Positions 19,818 to 30,344 are shown, counted from the first letter of the stretch. The stretch: DNA of 64,000 bases from Roseimaritima ulvae (GCF_008065135.1 NZ_CP042914.1:5065404-5129403); one strand, 5' to 3'. Notes: generated by a model from the letters alone, not told the origin. Numbers and translations are program-made.

Positions 19818-19873
19818 AAAAACCCAGGGCGGCGTCAACGCTCGTTCCCCTCGCGTTGACTTGCCCTGGGCTT
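19818..19873 (-). terminator. Rho-independent terminator after the sulfatase/permease genes
   Basis: On the minus strand, CCCAGGGC..GTCAACGC (19873 downward) pairs with GCGTTGAC..GCCCTGGG around an 11-nt loop and is followed by TTTTT at 19823-19819. It lies about 60 bp past the permease stop codon and would separate that operon from guaB. Confidence 0.72.
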
Positions 19874-19931
19874 TGGTTGTTGCGGGACCTTCGGCCCGGA
19901 GAGACTGCAATTGGAAAAGTGACTTTGCCCC

Positions 19932-20894
19932 CTAGCCGCCCAGCCCCAGCCACCAAGCTCCCGCCAATAACCACAAGGGAATCGTGACGATCGCGATCAG
20001 TGAGGTTCCCAACACCACCTGTACAGCGGTTCCCACATCCTGGCCGTACAACCGCACCAGCACGATCGGGAACGTGGCCGCGGGCATCGCCGCCTGCAGC
20101 AACAAGACCTGCTGCAGCGTCGGTTCCCCCAGGGCAAAGCGGGCAAACAGCAGCATCACGCAGGGCACGATCAGCAATCGCAACACCGAGGCCACCGCCA
20201 GCACGCGTTTGCCTTCGTGCCATTTCATCCGCGGCAAATAGTCGACGATGATGGCTCCGCCCAACAACAATCCCAGCGGGACCGCGCACTGGCCGAGCGC
20301 CCGCGTCATTTGCAGAAACGGCAGCGGCAGGTAATCGCTTGCCCCGGTTTGCTTCAGCGCGACCCCGATCAGCACGGCGACCAATGGCGGGCTGGCAATC
20401 AATCGCCGCCACTGCGTGCCGACGCGACCGGCCACCACCAAAATCCCCAAACTCCACAGCGCCAGGTCGACCCCCACGTTGTGCACGATCAACGTGACTT
20501 CCGCTTCGGGATAAAACTGCTGGGCCAGGGGCAAGGGAATATAGCCGTAGTTGCAGATCCCCACGCACAGCACAAAAGCACGGCGATGAGCTTCGGTCTT
20601 GAGACCAATCCGAGGACCGATCAAGTACGCGACCAAGGCGGCGAGTCCGATCCCCAAGGCCGTAAAGGCGAAACCCAGCAGGGGTGGAAACCAAGTCGAA
20701 GTCAGCGACCGCGCCGACTCGCTGCTGATCATCCGATCAAAGAACAAGGCGGGCAACAACACGTTGGCCGTTAAATTGGCCAACGAGCGATCCGCTTCGG
20801 CGGTCAGCCAGCGAGCTCGCCGGCAGAAACCGCCCGCGATCATCACCAGAAACACGCCGAATACGCGCGAGGCGATCGGCAATAAATCATCCAT
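19932..20894 (-). CDS. AEC-family (auxin efflux carrier type) permease
   Basis: 320 residues with about ten hydrophobic segments in two sets of five and a central polar region, the pattern of the AEC/Mem_trans family. These are secondary transporters of the inner membrane; bacterial members export or import organic anions such as malate. Recognisable stretches are LANLTANVLLPALFFDRMI near the N terminus and LLLQAAMPAATFPIVLVRLYG near the end, which match family hallmarks. It starts 3 bp after the sulfatase stop on the same strand, so the two should be one transcript. The substrate is unknown; a link to a sulfated-substrate product is only a guess. Confidence 0.85.
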   Translation of the reverse strand: MDDLLPIASRVFGVFLVMIAGGFCRRARWLTAEADRSLANLTANVLLPALFFDRMISSESARSLTSTWFPPLLGFAFTALGIGLAALVAYLIGPRIGLKTEAHRRAFVLCVGICNYGYIPLPLAQQFYPEAEVTLIVHNVGVDLALWSLGILVVAGRVGTQWRRLIASPPLVAVLIGVALKQTGASDYLPLPFLQMTRALGQCAVPLGLLLGGAIIVDYLPRMKWHEGKRVLAVASVLRLLIVPCVMLLFARFALGEPTLQQVLLLQAAMPAATFPIVLVRLYGQDVGTAVQVVLGTSLIAIVTIPLWLLAGAWWLGLGG

Positions 20895-20897
20895 GTG

Positions 20898-22412
20898 CTA
20901 ACGAATCGCCTCGTCCGGCAATTCTTGGCCAATGCCCTCATCCAGCGGCATCGGGTCCTCTTCCAAGCCCAAATCGTTCATGACTTGAACCAGTTGAGCT
21001 GCCAATTGTTTTACCGTTTGTTGATGTTCGGGATGCTTGATCAGATTGTGGCGTTCCCCGGGGTCGGCCTGCAGGTCATACAGTTCGGCCATGTGTCGGT
21101 CGGGGCTGCCGTCGCCATGCGGGTAGCGGATCAATTTCCAGCGATCGGTCCGCAGGGCTCGCACGTTGGGGGTGTACGGAAACTGCTTCTCGTAGTTGTA
21201 GTAATACAGCCAGCCTGTGCGCCAATCCTTCGACTCGCCGGTGACCATCCGCCGAACCGAGCGACCGTGGATGTTCTTCAGCGGCGAGACCCCGCACAGA
21301 TCCAAGATCGTGGGCGCCACGTCGACGGTCAGCACTTGCTGGGGCACGCGTTTGCCGCCCTCGGGGGTCAGACGCGGGTAGCGAATGATCATCGGCACAC
21401 GAATACTGGCTTCGTGGGCAGTGCGTTTGTCGACCATCCCATGCTCGCCTTCCAACAACCCGTTGTCGCCCATGAACACAAACACGGTATTGTCCAGCTG
21501 GCCCATCTGCTCCAGTTTCGCGACCAGCCGTCCCACGCTGTCATCGACCGACAGGATCGTTCCCCAATAGGCTCGAACCATACGAGCGAAATCCATCACT
21601 CCTTCGGCACTGTCATCGGGGAACTCTTTTCGCCAATCGAACAAGGGCCCGTAGATCCCGTGCCAGGTCTTCAATCGCTGGCGGATCCACTGCGGCTTGT
21701 CTTCTAGCTGGAATGACGAATGCGGATAGTTGATTTCAACGTCGTCGAAGCTGTGTTCGTACTTGGGTTCAGGAAAGTAGAAACTGTGCGGCGCCTTTTG
21801 GCCCAGCATCAGCATGAAGGGTTTTTGTTCGACATCCTGCTTGCCCAACCAGTCGATCGCCATGTCGGTCACGACGGTCGTGTAGTAGCCCGGCACGACG
21901 CGAGCTCCCTGCCCATCGATGTTGAACTCGGTATCGAAATATTTGCCCTGGCCCTTGTGAGTGATGAAGGTATCGAAGCCGGGACGCGGTTCGTCGTTCT
22001 GCTCGCCCATGTGCCACTTGCCGATGTAGGCGGTGCGGTAACCGTCGGACTGCAACGTGCGGGGAAAACTGGCCAGCTCGGCCGGGTAGTCGGTAAAATT
22101 GTTGGTAATACCGTGCGCATGGGCGTACAACCCGCTCAGAATCGACGCTCGACTGGGCGAGCACAGGCTGGTCGTGCAGAACATATTTTCAAAGTACAGC
22201 CCCTCGCTGGCCAAGCGATCGATGTGGGGCGTTTTCAGATGCGGATGTCCCGCACAGGACAGCGCGTCCCAGCGAATGTCGTCGCACAGCACCAGCACAA
22301 CATTGGGCCGCTCGGCCGCCCGCAAATCCCCACCCAGCAGGCACACAGCAAGACACACGACGGCGGCCGAGGCCGAGCAAAATCGTCGGATCAGCGATGA
22401 AAATTCAGGCAT
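20898..22412 (-). CDS. Secreted type I sulfatase
   Basis: 504 residues with a signal peptide (core [13 protein letters not shown]). The formylglycine site is CSPSR (Cys84-Arg88), the complete modification consensus, so a maturase is needed. [14 protein letters not shown] supplies the metal-binding Asp pair (44-45), GKWHMG and [12 protein letters not shown] are further active-site segments. It should hydrolyse a sulfate ester, probably on algal polysaccharide, outside the cytoplasm. The C-terminal ADPGERHNL is a usual sulfatase end motif. It is followed by the AEC permease with a 3-bp gap. Confidence 0.93.
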   Translation of the reverse strand: MPEFSSLIRRFCSASAAVVCLAVCLLGGDLRAAERPNVVLVLCDDIRWDALSCAGHPHLKTPHIDRLASEGLYFENMFCTTSLCSPSRASILSGLYAHAHGITNNFTDYPAELASFPRTLQSDGYRTAYIGKWHMGEQNDEPRPGFDTFITHKGQGKYFDTEFNIDGQGARVVPGYYTTVVTDMAIDWLGKQDVEQKPFMLMLGQKAPHSFYFPEPKYEHSFDDVEINYPHSSFQLEDKPQWIRQRLKTWHGIYGPLFDWRKEFPDDSAEGVMDFARMVRAYWGTILSVDDSVGRLVAKLEQMGQLDNTVFVFMGDNGLLEGEHGMVDKRTAHEASIRVPMIIRYPRLTPEGGKRVPQQVLTVDVAPTILDLCGVSPLKNIHGRSVRRMVTGESKDWRTGWLYYYNYEKQFPYTPNVRALRTDRWKLIRYPHGDGSPDRHMAELYDLQADPGERHNLIKHPEHQQTVKQLAAQLVQVMNDLGLEEDPMPLDEGIGQELPDEAIR

Positions 22413-22508
22413 GGGATGATATCCAGGGTCGGGGGCGAGCTCGGATGGCTGGCAGACAAGATTGATTCTAGTCGGAATGGGCTCCGCATCCAGGCGCGGT
22501 CGTCGGAG

Positions 22509-23015
22509 CCTCGTTTAACCCGTAGCCGCAGGAGCCTCTCGAGGCTCGGATCTAACCATCCCGCTCGGCAGGCTCCGCAGGCGCAGGCGCTGTCCGCCGG
22601 GGACGCCGATTGAAACCAACAGGTGCCGCAAAACAAAAATCAATGCGAACTTCCGTGGCCGCGCGCGCCTCCGGCTGCCTCGTTTAACCCGTAGCCGGAG
22701 GAGCCTCTCGAGGCTCGGATCTAACCATCCCGCTCGGCAGGCTCCGCAGGCGTAGGCGCTGTCCGCCGGGGATGCCGATTAAAACCAACAAGGGCCGCAA
22801 AACAAAAATCAATGCGAACTTCCGTGGCCGCGCGCGCCTCCGGCTGCCTCGTTTAACCCGTAGCCGCAGGAGCCTCTCGAGGTTCGGATCCAACCATCCC
22901 GCCCGGCAGGCTCCGCAGGCGTAGGCGCTGTCCGCCGGGGATGCCGATTAAAACCAACAAGGGCCGCAAAACAAAAATCAATGCGAACTTCCGTGGCCGC
23001 GCGCGCCGACGCCTC
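22509..23015. repeat. Three tandem copies of a 169-bp repeat
   Basis: Units begin at 22509, 22678 and 22847, exactly 169 bp apart and nearly identical. Each starts with CCTCGTTTAACCCGTAGCC and contains a CTCTCGAGG dyad, a GCCGCAAAACAAAAATCAA stretch and GCGCGCGCC. An inverted partial motif (GCCTCCGGCTAGGGGTTAAA, 23011 on) closes the array. It fills the sulfatase-LarA gap (22413-23050); no gene or unit-length open frame is supported there. Confidence 0.9.
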
Positions 23016-23050
23016 CGGCTAGGGGTTAAACGACTGCTCCGTCGGCCGCG

Positions 23051-24256
23051 TCAATCCGCTTGGCTGGGGCTGCAGAATTGGGCGCAGTGCAACAGCCCGG
23101 GACGTGTGTGCTCGCTGACCAAGCGGTCCAACGCCTGGGGCGTGTCGAGCGCTCCCAGGCCCAGTTGCTCGACCCGTTCGGCTTCCAGTGGCGAGTACAA
23201 CACGACGCGACCGTCTCGCATGGCGTCCAGCAGCAATGTGGCCACCAAAGCATAGCGGTCGTTGTCTTTGAGCAACCGTTTGCGGATTTCGTCTTCGTTG
23301 CCGGACTGCAATTCCCGCAGCCGTAACAGCGACCCGCGAGGCGGGTCGTCAACCGCGGTGATTAACGCGATGGTGCCGCCCGGCTGCACCAACGAACGAG
23401 CGACATGCAGGGCTCGACCGATGTTTTCCCAGGTTTGTTGTTGCTGGTCGCCATCCACGTACGCCAACACCAAATCCACCGCATCGTCGGTAGCCGGTTG
23501 TCGGTTGGATTCGGTGTCGGGTTTTAGCTTGTCGTAGATCCCGTCCGCCGTGCCGGCTTCGATCTTGTAGATCTGGCCTTCCACGGTCGGCGTCACGGCG
23601 ACCATCAATTGATATCCCAGCAACCAAGCCACCTGCCTCGGTTCGACTTGTTCCTGCTGGCGTCGCATCAGCAAATCGTAGCGATACCGCCGGCGACTGG
23701 TCGCGTCGGCCAAAGCCGGAGCGATGCCGCCATATACCCAGTCCGGATCGAGCGAACCGTGGGGACGCGTCAAGACAACCGGGATGACCAGATCGGCAAA
23801 GGTCAAGTCGCGATTTAAATACAGCGGATCGCCGGCTTGGTTGGCCGCCAAATAGGCCATGGCATCTTGAGTAGCCGCGTCGTGCTGTTTGACAACGACC
23901 GCTTCGGGCAACACCTCGCGCAACGCTTCCAGCGTCGACTCCAAGGCTTCTTCGTTCAATAACACGATCACGTCGCCCAAATCGCCCAGCGGCAAAGCGT
24001 CGACGATTCCAGCGACCACGTCCTGCAGATCGGGCACATTGGGGTCGACGGCGATCGTCACGCTGTCGCCTGGCACCACGACCTCGCTCAGCGGAGGAAA
24101 ATCCAGGGGCTGCTCGACCGCGGCCCGCGCCGCGGGCCGCGGATCGCTCAAACGCTGAAAACCGGAGGGCATGAAATCCCAGCTGATCGCCGATTCGGCT
24201 GCGGGTAGATCTTGTAAGCGGGGAAGATTCACGTCGGAACGCGTGGGCTTTGTCAT
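23051..24256 (-). CDS. Divergent LarA-like (nickel-pincer lactate racemase family) protein
   Basis: 401 residues, normal length for LarA. The first part fits the N-terminal LarA fold (DSVTIAVDPNVPDLQDVVAGIV), followed by KQHDAATQDAMAYL (His125) and ADLVIPVVLTRPHGS (His166), which line up with the NHD...EPH segments of lactate racemase. The Asp-x-x-Arg site expected near the N terminus is not evident (VDPNVPD instead), so racemase activity is doubtful. LarB, LarC and LarE cofactor genes are not in the window. An in-frame TTG one codon upstream is ignored in favour of the ATG at 24256. Divergent from the lipoprotein gene at 24361. Confidence 0.65.
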   Translation of the reverse strand: MTKPTRSDVNLPRLQDLPAAESAISWDFMPSGFQRLSDPRPAARAAVEQPLDFPPLSEVVVPGDSVTIAVDPNVPDLQDVVAGIVDALPLGDLGDVIVLLNEEALESTLEALREVLPEAVVVKQHDAATQDAMAYLAANQAGDPLYLNRDLTFADLVIPVVLTRPHGSLDPDWVYGGIAPALADATSRRRYRYDLLMRRQQEQVEPRQVAWLLGYQLMVAVTPTVEGQIYKIEAGTADGIYDKLKPDTESNRQPATDDAVDLVLAYVDGDQQQQTWENIGRALHVARSLVQPGGTIALITAVDDPPRGSLLRLRELQSGNEDEIRKRLLKDNDRYALVATLLLDAMRDGRVVLYSPLEAERVEQLGLGALDTPQALDRLVSEHTRPGLLHCAQFCSPSQAD

Positions 24257-24360
24257 CAATACTCTACCAACGAACGGTCGATAAGTGCTAAACAGTGTTT
24301 TACGCCTTTTTCCGCTCGCCGGCGATGGTCCTAATGATGGCTTTTGCAGAAATGACAGCG

Positions 24361-25845
24361 ATGCAGCAACTTATCCGCCGCAGTGGCCGAACACTATGCA
24401 TCTGTGCAGCATTATTGGGGGTGGTCGCGACGGCCGGATGCGGAGGCGAAACCTCTTCGCCATCGACCGGCGATCCACAGGCTTCCTCCGGCCCCTCGAC
24501 CATGCCGGCAGTCCAGCGTGGCAACGGCGATCCGGCGGCGATCCGTCCGATCACGCAGCGCGGCGGTCAGCCGGGCGCGGAGCCATCCGAACAAGACGAT
24601 CCGGCTCGGCGAGTGTTGAACCAGATGCTGTCGCGGTACCGCAGAGCTCAGCGGTACTCCGATCAAGGCACGGTGCAGCTGAGCTACCGACAAAACGGAA
24701 CTCCGCAAACCGATACTGCGCCCCTGGCAGTGCAGTACGAATCGCCCGGATTGCTGGCCGTACAGGCTTATGGCCTGCAATTGGTTTGCCAGGGCGGTCT
24801 GCTCTCGGCTCAGGTCGTAGACCCCCATTCGTCCGATCTGGATGGCCAACGCCTGCAGCAACCGCTCGCCGGCGAACGCTTGTCGTTGGATGCGATTTAC
24901 GCCGACCCGATCGTCACCCAATTCGCCACCGCGGGCCTGGGCGGCCCGCCCCCGCAACTGGAATTGCTGTTCGGCGAAACTCCACTGTCGGGATTGCTGG
25001 TCGAGCAGTCGCGGTTGTCGCTCGCTGCGCCAGCGTCACTCGAACAACACAGCTGTCACCGCTTGCGGATCACCAATACGAATCCACCGCTGGAGTATGT
25101 GCTTTGGATCGACCGGCAAGACCTGACGTTGCGGCGGATCGAACTGCCTCTGGCCTTGGTGCCGGGATTGGTTGACGACGTGACCATCCGCGAAGCCAAA
25201 CTGACGATCGAACTGACCGGGGCAAGTTTTGATTCGCCGGGGCGCGATCATTTTCGGCTTCCCCCCCGCCGCCAGCTGCAACCCGTCTCCCGTTTTATCC
25301 CGCTGCCGCCGCCGCTGGACAGTCCGTTGCTCGGTCGCACCCCGCCCGCGTTTGCTTTTGATGCCCAGGCTCGCACGGGCGGGTTTCGAATCACCGCCGC
25401 GGGCTCGGACCGCCAGGTGACGGTGCTGTTGTGGGTGGCCCGACATGAAGGTTCGCAAGCCGCCGCGGTCGGGCTGCAGGAAATCGCGAACAGCTTGCCG
25501 CAGGAACTCCGCGATGCCACGCGGTTTGTGATTGTGATGGCCGAAGCCGGCGGCCCCACCGATCAGACGTTGCAGCAATGGGGCGTCGAACTGCCCTGGG
25601 TGAACGATACCGAAGCCGTTGGACGCGACGTGTTTGGCGTCGAACAGGCGCCGACGTTGGCGGTGCTGAGTTCCAATCGGCAGATCGAATGGTTTCAGCA
25701 CCGAGTCGAACCGGGCGCGATGTTGGCACTGCCGCAAGTCATCGCCGACGTGATGGCCGGTGCGAGAGTGGGAGAGACGTTAAGGACCGACCACGCGGCG
25801 AATCAGCAAGCCTATCAAGACGCCATCCAACAAGCGGCTCCGTAG
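24361..25845 (+). CDS. Lipoprotein with LolA/DUF2092-like and cysteine-less thioredoxin-like domains
   Basis: 494 residues. The start at 24361 (MQQLIRRSGRTLCICAALLG) leads into the lipobox VATAGC. Residues ~75-330 have the alternating strand pattern of LolA/DUF2092-type proteins (QYESPGLLAVQAYGLQLVCQGG). The last ~150 residues look thioredoxin-like (VTVLLWVARHEGSQ... FGVEQAPTLAVLSSNRQIEWF), but the CxxC site is absent, so it is not a redox enzyme of the usual kind. The product should be membrane-anchored in the periplasm. Role unknown; both domain calls are by pattern, not by search. Confidence 0.72.
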   Translation: MQQLIRRSGRTLCICAALLGVVATAGCGGETSSPSTGDPQASSGPSTMPAVQRGNGDPAAIRPITQRGGQPGAEPSEQDDPARRVLNQMLSRYRRAQRYSDQGTVQLSYRQNGTPQTDTAPLAVQYESPGLLAVQAYGLQLVCQGGLLSAQVVDPHSSDLDGQRLQQPLAGERLSLDAIYADPIVTQFATAGLGGPPPQLELLFGETPLSGLLVEQSRLSLAAPASLEQHSCHRLRITNTNPPLEYVLWIDRQDLTLRRIELPLALVPGLVDDVTIREAKLTIELTGASFDSPGRDHFRLPPRRQLQPVSRFIPLPPPLDSPLLGRTPPAFAFDAQARTGGFRITAAGSDRQVTVLLWVARHEGSQAAAVGLQEIANSLPQELRDATRFVIVMAEAGGPTDQTLQQWGVELPWVNDTEAVGRDVFGVEQAPTLAVLSSNRQIEWFQHRVEPGAMLALPQVIADVMAGARVGETLRTDHAANQQAYQDAIQQAAP

Positions 25846-25856
25846 CGGCTTTGGCT

Positions 25857-25987
25857 TCACTCTCCCTCAGGGAGAGTCGAGCGTCAGCGAGGAGAGGGTT
25901 TTTGGGCTGCGGAAAAGGCCCCTGGCAACCTGCAAGTCCAACGAGCCCTCCCCGCTCGTTCCTCGCGACCCTCCCAGGGGGAGGGTA
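25857..25987. repeat. Long palindromic dispersed element (CACCCTCCC family), inverted copy
   Basis: TCACTCTCCCTCAGGGAGAG at the left and GGGGGAGGGT at the right, with the shared core in reverse (ACCTGCAAGTCCA). It sits between the lipoprotein gene and the end of ileS, which converge here, and could act as a bidirectional terminator. Confidence 0.8.
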
Positions 25988-26085
25988 AAATGAGCCGTCT
26001 CCCTACCTTCGGCTGCGAGCTAGATCACTGAATCAACGCTTGCGCGCGCCAACCGGTCGCTAGCGCGATGCGGCTGATTCTCTTC

Positions 26086-29000
26086 CTACGCTTTGGCGAC
26101 GCTCAACTCGCCGTCTTCTCCGGCGACCGTTAAGGACTGCGGTTCCGAGCCCGGCACGCGTGAATCGAGGATCGCATCGGCCAGCGTTTCTCGCTGGATC
26201 ATGTCCTGGTGTTCGCTTACGGCTTTCTTGACGTCGCTGCTTTCGGTCAGGATGCCGACCACGATGCGATCGACAAAGTCACAGCCCATCTCTTTGCGGC
26301 GGCTTTGAATAAAACGAATCAAGTCCCTGGCGATGCCTTCGCGGAACAGTTCGGGGGTGACGTGAGTGCTAAGTACGACCACGCTGTTAGGTCCCTGAGT
26401 GGCAGCGGAGCCTTCATGGGCTTGCAATCGCACCTGCACGTCTTCGCTGTCCAACTTCAGCGTCGAATCGTCCAAAGTCAATTCGATGAACCCGTTGGCT
26501 TGCAGTTCCGCCATCAACTGGCCGCCGTCGGCTTCGCCCAACAGCTGCTTGACCAGCGGAATGTTTTTGCCGACTCGCGGGCCCAAGCGTTTGAAGTTGG
26601 GTTGGATGCTGTAGTGCACCAGGTCTTCCGCGTCGGTGACGTACTCGACCTGTTTGACGTTCAGTTCATTCTGTACCAACGCGTCGTGGGCTTTCAGCCA
26701 TTGCACGTGTTGTTGATTGGGCAGCACCACGGTGACCGAAGCCAACGGTTGGCGGACTTTCAGCTTGGCTTCGGCCCGAGCGCTGCGTCCCAGCGAAGCG
26801 ATTTCTCGCAACAATTCCATCCGCGTCGACAACGTCGCATCGACGCGCTGCGGATCGCTGGTCGGGTAATCACACAGGTGAACGCTTTCCGCCGTTTCGC
26901 ACTTACCGGCAAAGGGTTTAGTCAGCTCCTGCCATAAACTTTCGGCCAGGAACGGCACAAACGGAGCGATCAGCTTGGTGATCTCCAATAGCGTTTCATA
27001 CAGCGTCCAATAAGCGTCCAGCTTGTCGGGCGAAGTTTTATCTTTGGCCCAATAGCGGTCGCGGCTGCGGCGCACGTACCAGTTGCTCAGTCCATCGACC
27101 AAAGCCGTGATCTGTTGACAGGCGCCGTAGTTGTCGTAGGCGTCCATGCGTTCGGTGACCGCCGCGATCGTGCGATTCAGTTCCGACAGGATCCAGCGAT
27201 CGATTTCAGCGCGTTCGGAAGCCGCTCGATAACCCTTGCCGGTTTTCAACTCCTCCGCCGACAACTGACCATTACGATGCGTTACACCAGAGGTCGGATC
27301 AAATTCGTCGATCTCGGCGTAGATCGTGAAGAAGCTGAACACGTTCCACAGCCGCAGCAGGAATTCGGGGATCGAATCGCGGATCGTGCGTTCGCTGTAC
27401 AGGATCGAGGTCCAGGGCGGTTGGTTGGCGAAGAAATACCACCGCAGGGCGTCGGCGCCATAGAGGTCGAAGATTTCGTCGGGGCTGCGGTAGTTCCGCA
27501 GCTGTTTCGACATCTTGCCGACCTTCTTCTCATAAGCCTTGCCGAACTTCTCTTTGGCTTCCGCCTCGGTTAAGGCGATCGTTTTCTTGTCATCCGACTT
27601 CTTGGGTTCGTACCACTCGGCCATCATCAGGCCCAGCACGATGCAGTTGCGAAACGGATGCGGCCAGGGCTGTGGAGTCGCGGCGTTGTCGTCGCCGACG
27701 GAATTGTCTTGGCCGGCAGACTGGTCATCGCCATCTTGTGGGCCGAACAACAACGTGCTGATCGCCAGCTGACTGTAGAACCAGCCACGGGTTTGGTCGA
27801 GCGCTTCGCTGATGAAGTCGGCGGGGAACTGGCTCTCGAACTTCTCTTTGCTGCCTTCCTGATGCGGATACCCGACCTGGGCGAAGGGCATCGCGCCGCT
27901 GTCATACCAGCAGTCGATGACTTCGCTCACCCGCTGCATCCGGGCTCCCGGCGCAAAGGGCGAATCGTAGGTCACCGCGTCGATGTAGGGTTTGTGAACG
28001 CGGAGGTCGTCGGCCAGGTCGGGATTGGCGGCTTTGGCGTTTTCCCAGACGTCCAAGCCGGCGACGCCGGGCTTGTCCAGCAATTCTTCATAAGCGCCGA
28101 TGGCTTCCATGCGGCCGGTTTGCTGACAGACCCAGATCGGCAGCGGAGTTCCCCAGAACCGCTCGCGCGACAGAGCCCAGTCGACGTTGGAGGCCAGGAA
28201 GTTACCGAACCGGCCGTCGCGGATATGTTCGGGCAGCCAACCGATCTGGGCATTGTTTTCCAGCATCCGGTCTTTGAACTGCGTCGTGCGGATGAACCAG
28301 CTTTCTCGCGGGTACTGGATCAGCGGATCTTCGTCGGCTCGCCAACAGAACGGATAATCGTGCAGGTATTGTTCTTGGAACAGTAGCAACCCGCGTTCTT
28401 TTAAATCGCGGATGATCGGCCGGTCGCCGTCCTTGACCCACAGCCCGGCAAACGGTCCGGCTTCGGCGGTGAATTTCCCGTCGGCGGCCACGCAGTGAAA
28501 CAGTTCGGGTTGTTGGCCTTCGACAAAACGTTGTTGATCGGTAGCCAGAACTTCATAGTCGACTTCGCCAAACGCCGGCGCTTGATGCACCAAGCCGGTG
28601 CCGCTTTCGGTGGTCACGAAGTCCGCGGCCAGGACTCGCCAGTAGTGATATTCGGACGTGCCGTCGAGCAACTCTCCACGGTCATCGGCTTTGTCGGCAT
28701 AATAAAAATCAAACGGAGGGCGATAGCGCAAACCGATCAGGTCGCTGCCGCTGCAGGTTTTTAGAACCGTCAGTTCTTGTTTGGTCTTGGTGGCGATCGT
28801 TTCCACCAGAGCCGCAGCGATCCACAGCTGATCCTCGCTGTCGGCCACCGAGACCAGGGCGTATTCCAGGTCCGGATGCACCGCAGCGTACATATTGCTG
28901 GGCAACGTCCAGGGCGTAGTGGTCCAGACCAGTAAGCTTTGCTGCGGATGCTCGATCAAGGGGAATTTGACAAATACGCTGGGGTCGGCCACCTGCCGAT

Positions 29001-29592
29001 AGCCCTGACCGACTTCGCCAGAGGACAGTGCCGTGCCGCCCTGAGCCCACCACCAGACGATCTTATGGCCTTGATACAACAGCCCGCGATCGAAAAGATT
29101 TTTTAGACTCCACCACACGCTTTCCACATAGCTTTGGTGGTAGGTCACGTAAGCCGATTCGAGATCGACCCAAAAGCCCAGGCGTTTGGTCAGCCGTTCC
29201 CATTGCTGCATGTACCGCCACACGCTTTGTTGGCAGCGTTGGATGAACGGTTCAATGCCGTAAGCTTCGATTTCTTCCTTGCTATGGATGCCCAGTTCTT
29301 TGCCGACTTCGACTTCCACCGGAAGGCCGTGCGTATCCCAACCCGCTTTGCGTTCGCAGCGGAACCCTTGCATCGTTTTGTAGCGAGGGAATACGTCTTT
29401 GATGGCACGGGTCAGGCAATGACCGGGGTGCGGCAAGCCGTTTGCGGTGGGGGGGCCTTCGTAAAATACAAAAGCCGGCGCATCGGCACGGCGAGCCAGC
29501 GACTTGGCGTAGATGTCACGCTGCTCCCAAAGGTCCAACACCAGCTGTTCACGTTTGGGAAACGAGACATCCGTCGATACTGCTTTGAACAT
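26086..29592 (-). CDS. ileS: Isoleucyl-tRNA synthetase
   Basis: Class Ia aminoacyl-tRNA synthetase that charges tRNA-Ile. 1168 residues, long for a bacterial IleRS and nearer the eukaryote-like type 2 form. The HIGH signature reads HPGH (residues 55-58) and the KMSKS loop reads KMSKQ (about 693-697). The editing domain lies between them. A Gly/Asp/Gln-rich insert ([18 protein letters not shown]) interrupts the catalytic domain. The C-terminal domain contains [15 protein letters not shown] and ISYL-like anticodon-binding helices. Type 2 enzymes are often resistant to mupirocin; whether this one is cannot be told. A hyperacidic small protein is encoded just upstream on the same strand. Confidence 0.96.
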   Translation of the reverse strand: MFKAVSTDVSFPKREQLVLDLWEQRDIYAKSLARRADAPAFVFYEGPPTANGLPHPGHCLTRAIKDVFPRYKTMQGFRCERKAGWDTHGLPVEVEVGKELGIHSKEEIEAYGIEPFIQRCQQSVWRYMQQWERLTKRLGFWVDLESAYVTYHQSYVESVWWSLKNLFDRGLLYQGHKIVWWWAQGGTALSSGEVGQGYRQVADPSVFVKFPLIEHPQQSLLVWTTTPWTLPSNMYAAVHPDLEYALVSVADSEDQLWIAAALVETIATKTKQELTVLKTCSGSDLIGLRYRPPFDFYYADKADDRGELLDGTSEYHYWRVLAADFVTTESGTGLVHQAPAFGEVDYEVLATDQQRFVEGQQPELFHCVAADGKFTAEAGPFAGLWVKDGDRPIIRDLKERGLLLFQEQYLHDYPFCWRADEDPLIQYPRESWFIRTTQFKDRMLENNAQIGWLPEHIRDGRFGNFLASNVDWALSRERFWGTPLPIWVCQQTGRMEAIGAYEELLDKPGVAGLDVWENAKAANPDLADDLRVHKPYIDAVTYDSPFAPGARMQRVSEVIDCWYDSGAMPFAQVGYPHQEGSKEKFESQFPADFISEALDQTRGWFYSQLAISTLLFGPQDGDDQSAGQDNSVGDDNAATPQPWPHPFRNCIVLGLMMAEWYEPKKSDDKKTIALTEAEAKEKFGKAYEKKVGKMSKQLRNYRSPDEIFDLYGADALRWYFFANQPPWTSILYSERTIRDSIPEFLLRLWNVFSFFTIYAEIDEFDPTSGVTHRNGQLSAEELKTGKGYRAASERAEIDRWILSELNRTIAAVTERMDAYDNYGACQQITALVDGLSNWYVRRSRDRYWAKDKTSPDKLDAYWTLYETLLEITKLIAPFVPFLAESLWQELTKPFAGKCETAESVHLCDYPTSDPQRVDATLSTRMELLREIASLGRSARAEAKLKVRQPLASVTVVLPNQQHVQWLKAHDALVQNELNVKQVEYVTDAEDLVHYSIQPNFKRLGPRVGKNIPLVKQLLGEADGGQLMAELQANGFIELTLDDSTLKLDSEDVQVRLQAHEGSAATQGPNSVVVLSTHVTPELFREGIARDLIRFIQSRRKEMGCDFVDRIVVGILTESSDVKKAVSEHQDMIQRETLADAILDSRVPGSEPQSLTVAGEDGELSVAKA

Positions 29593-29646
29593 ATTCCGTG
29601 ACAGGGCAGGGGGCTGTTGCAGGGAGAGTTTTTTGGGGGAGGTGCG

Positions 29647-30063
29647 TCAGTCGGTCAAGTCGTCGAGGTCATCCAGGTCGTCGTCGACATCGACCACGTC
29701 GTCGTCAAAGCCCGCGCCGCCAAATTCGGTGGGGATGTCGTCGTCCAGGTCCAGTTCGTAGTCGTCTTCCAATTCCTCTTCGAAATCATCATCGAAGTCG
29801 TCGTCGAAATCTTCGTCGTCGATGTCGTCAAAGGTATCCAGATCGTCTTCGTCGTTGTCGCCCGGCGGGGGCGCATCGACATCATCGTCGTCGTCATCGT
29901 CCAGGTTGTCGTCGTCCTCTTCGTCCAGGTCGTCTTCGTCCTCGAAGCCCGACAATTCAAGCCGGGTGCCCGTAAGAGGGGGTGCCGGCGATGGGGTAAG
30001 CGGGTTGACCTGGGCGGGGGCAGGGTTGAATTCCGTCAACCGAGTGGGCTCGACAATACTCAT
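29647..30063 (-). CDS. Hyperacidic low-complexity protein
   Basis: 138 residues, ATG at 30063. The first 40 are Pro/Thr-rich. From residue 41 on, 61 of 98 residues are Asp or Glu by my count, broken by Phe, Leu and Ile at loose intervals (FDDDFDDDFEEELEDDYELD). There is no signal peptide, Cys or Lys-rich region. The coding DNA is a degenerate GAC/GAT triplet repeat. It ends 54 bp before ileS on the same strand. It might be a DNA mimic, a chaperone-like polyanion or a cation buffer; none of these is shown. The antisense frames are poly-Ser artefacts. Confidence 0.7.
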   Translation of the reverse strand: MSIVEPTRLTEFNPAPAQVNPLTPSPAPPLTGTRLELSGFEDEDDLDEEDDDNLDDDDDDDVDAPPPGDNDEDDLDTFDDIDDEDFDDDFDDDFEEELEDDYELDLDDDIPTEFGGAGFDDDVVDVDDDLDDLDDLTD

Positions 30064-30344
30064 GGGGTTGCTAGCTGCGGACTGCAGCAGCCTTTAAGGG
30101 TGGCAGACTGTGGAAAAAGTTAAAAGTTTCGCGACCGCCGGAGGTTTGTCAACGCAGTACCGCCCCGACCGCCGATCTTTGCCAGATAGTTGCTACCGCA
30201 TTGGGGCACTTCATCTTGGCAGCAGCCGCCCCGATTTAGTACTTACAACCTTGGCCCAATGTCAAGGAATGACAGCAAATGCTAGCGATTTAGGTTTTCG
30301 ACGCGCTAGTTTGACACATTTTCATCGAATTAGGTTACCGAGCG

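Noticed and set aside
22509-23015. Possible CRISPR array
   Set aside because: The whole 169-bp unit is repeated, with no short repeat plus variable spacer pattern and no cas genes nearby.
30311-30316. TTGACA -35-like box before the LpoB-like gene
   Set aside because: Correct spacing would place the -10 box only a few bases before the start codon, with no good -10 sequence there.
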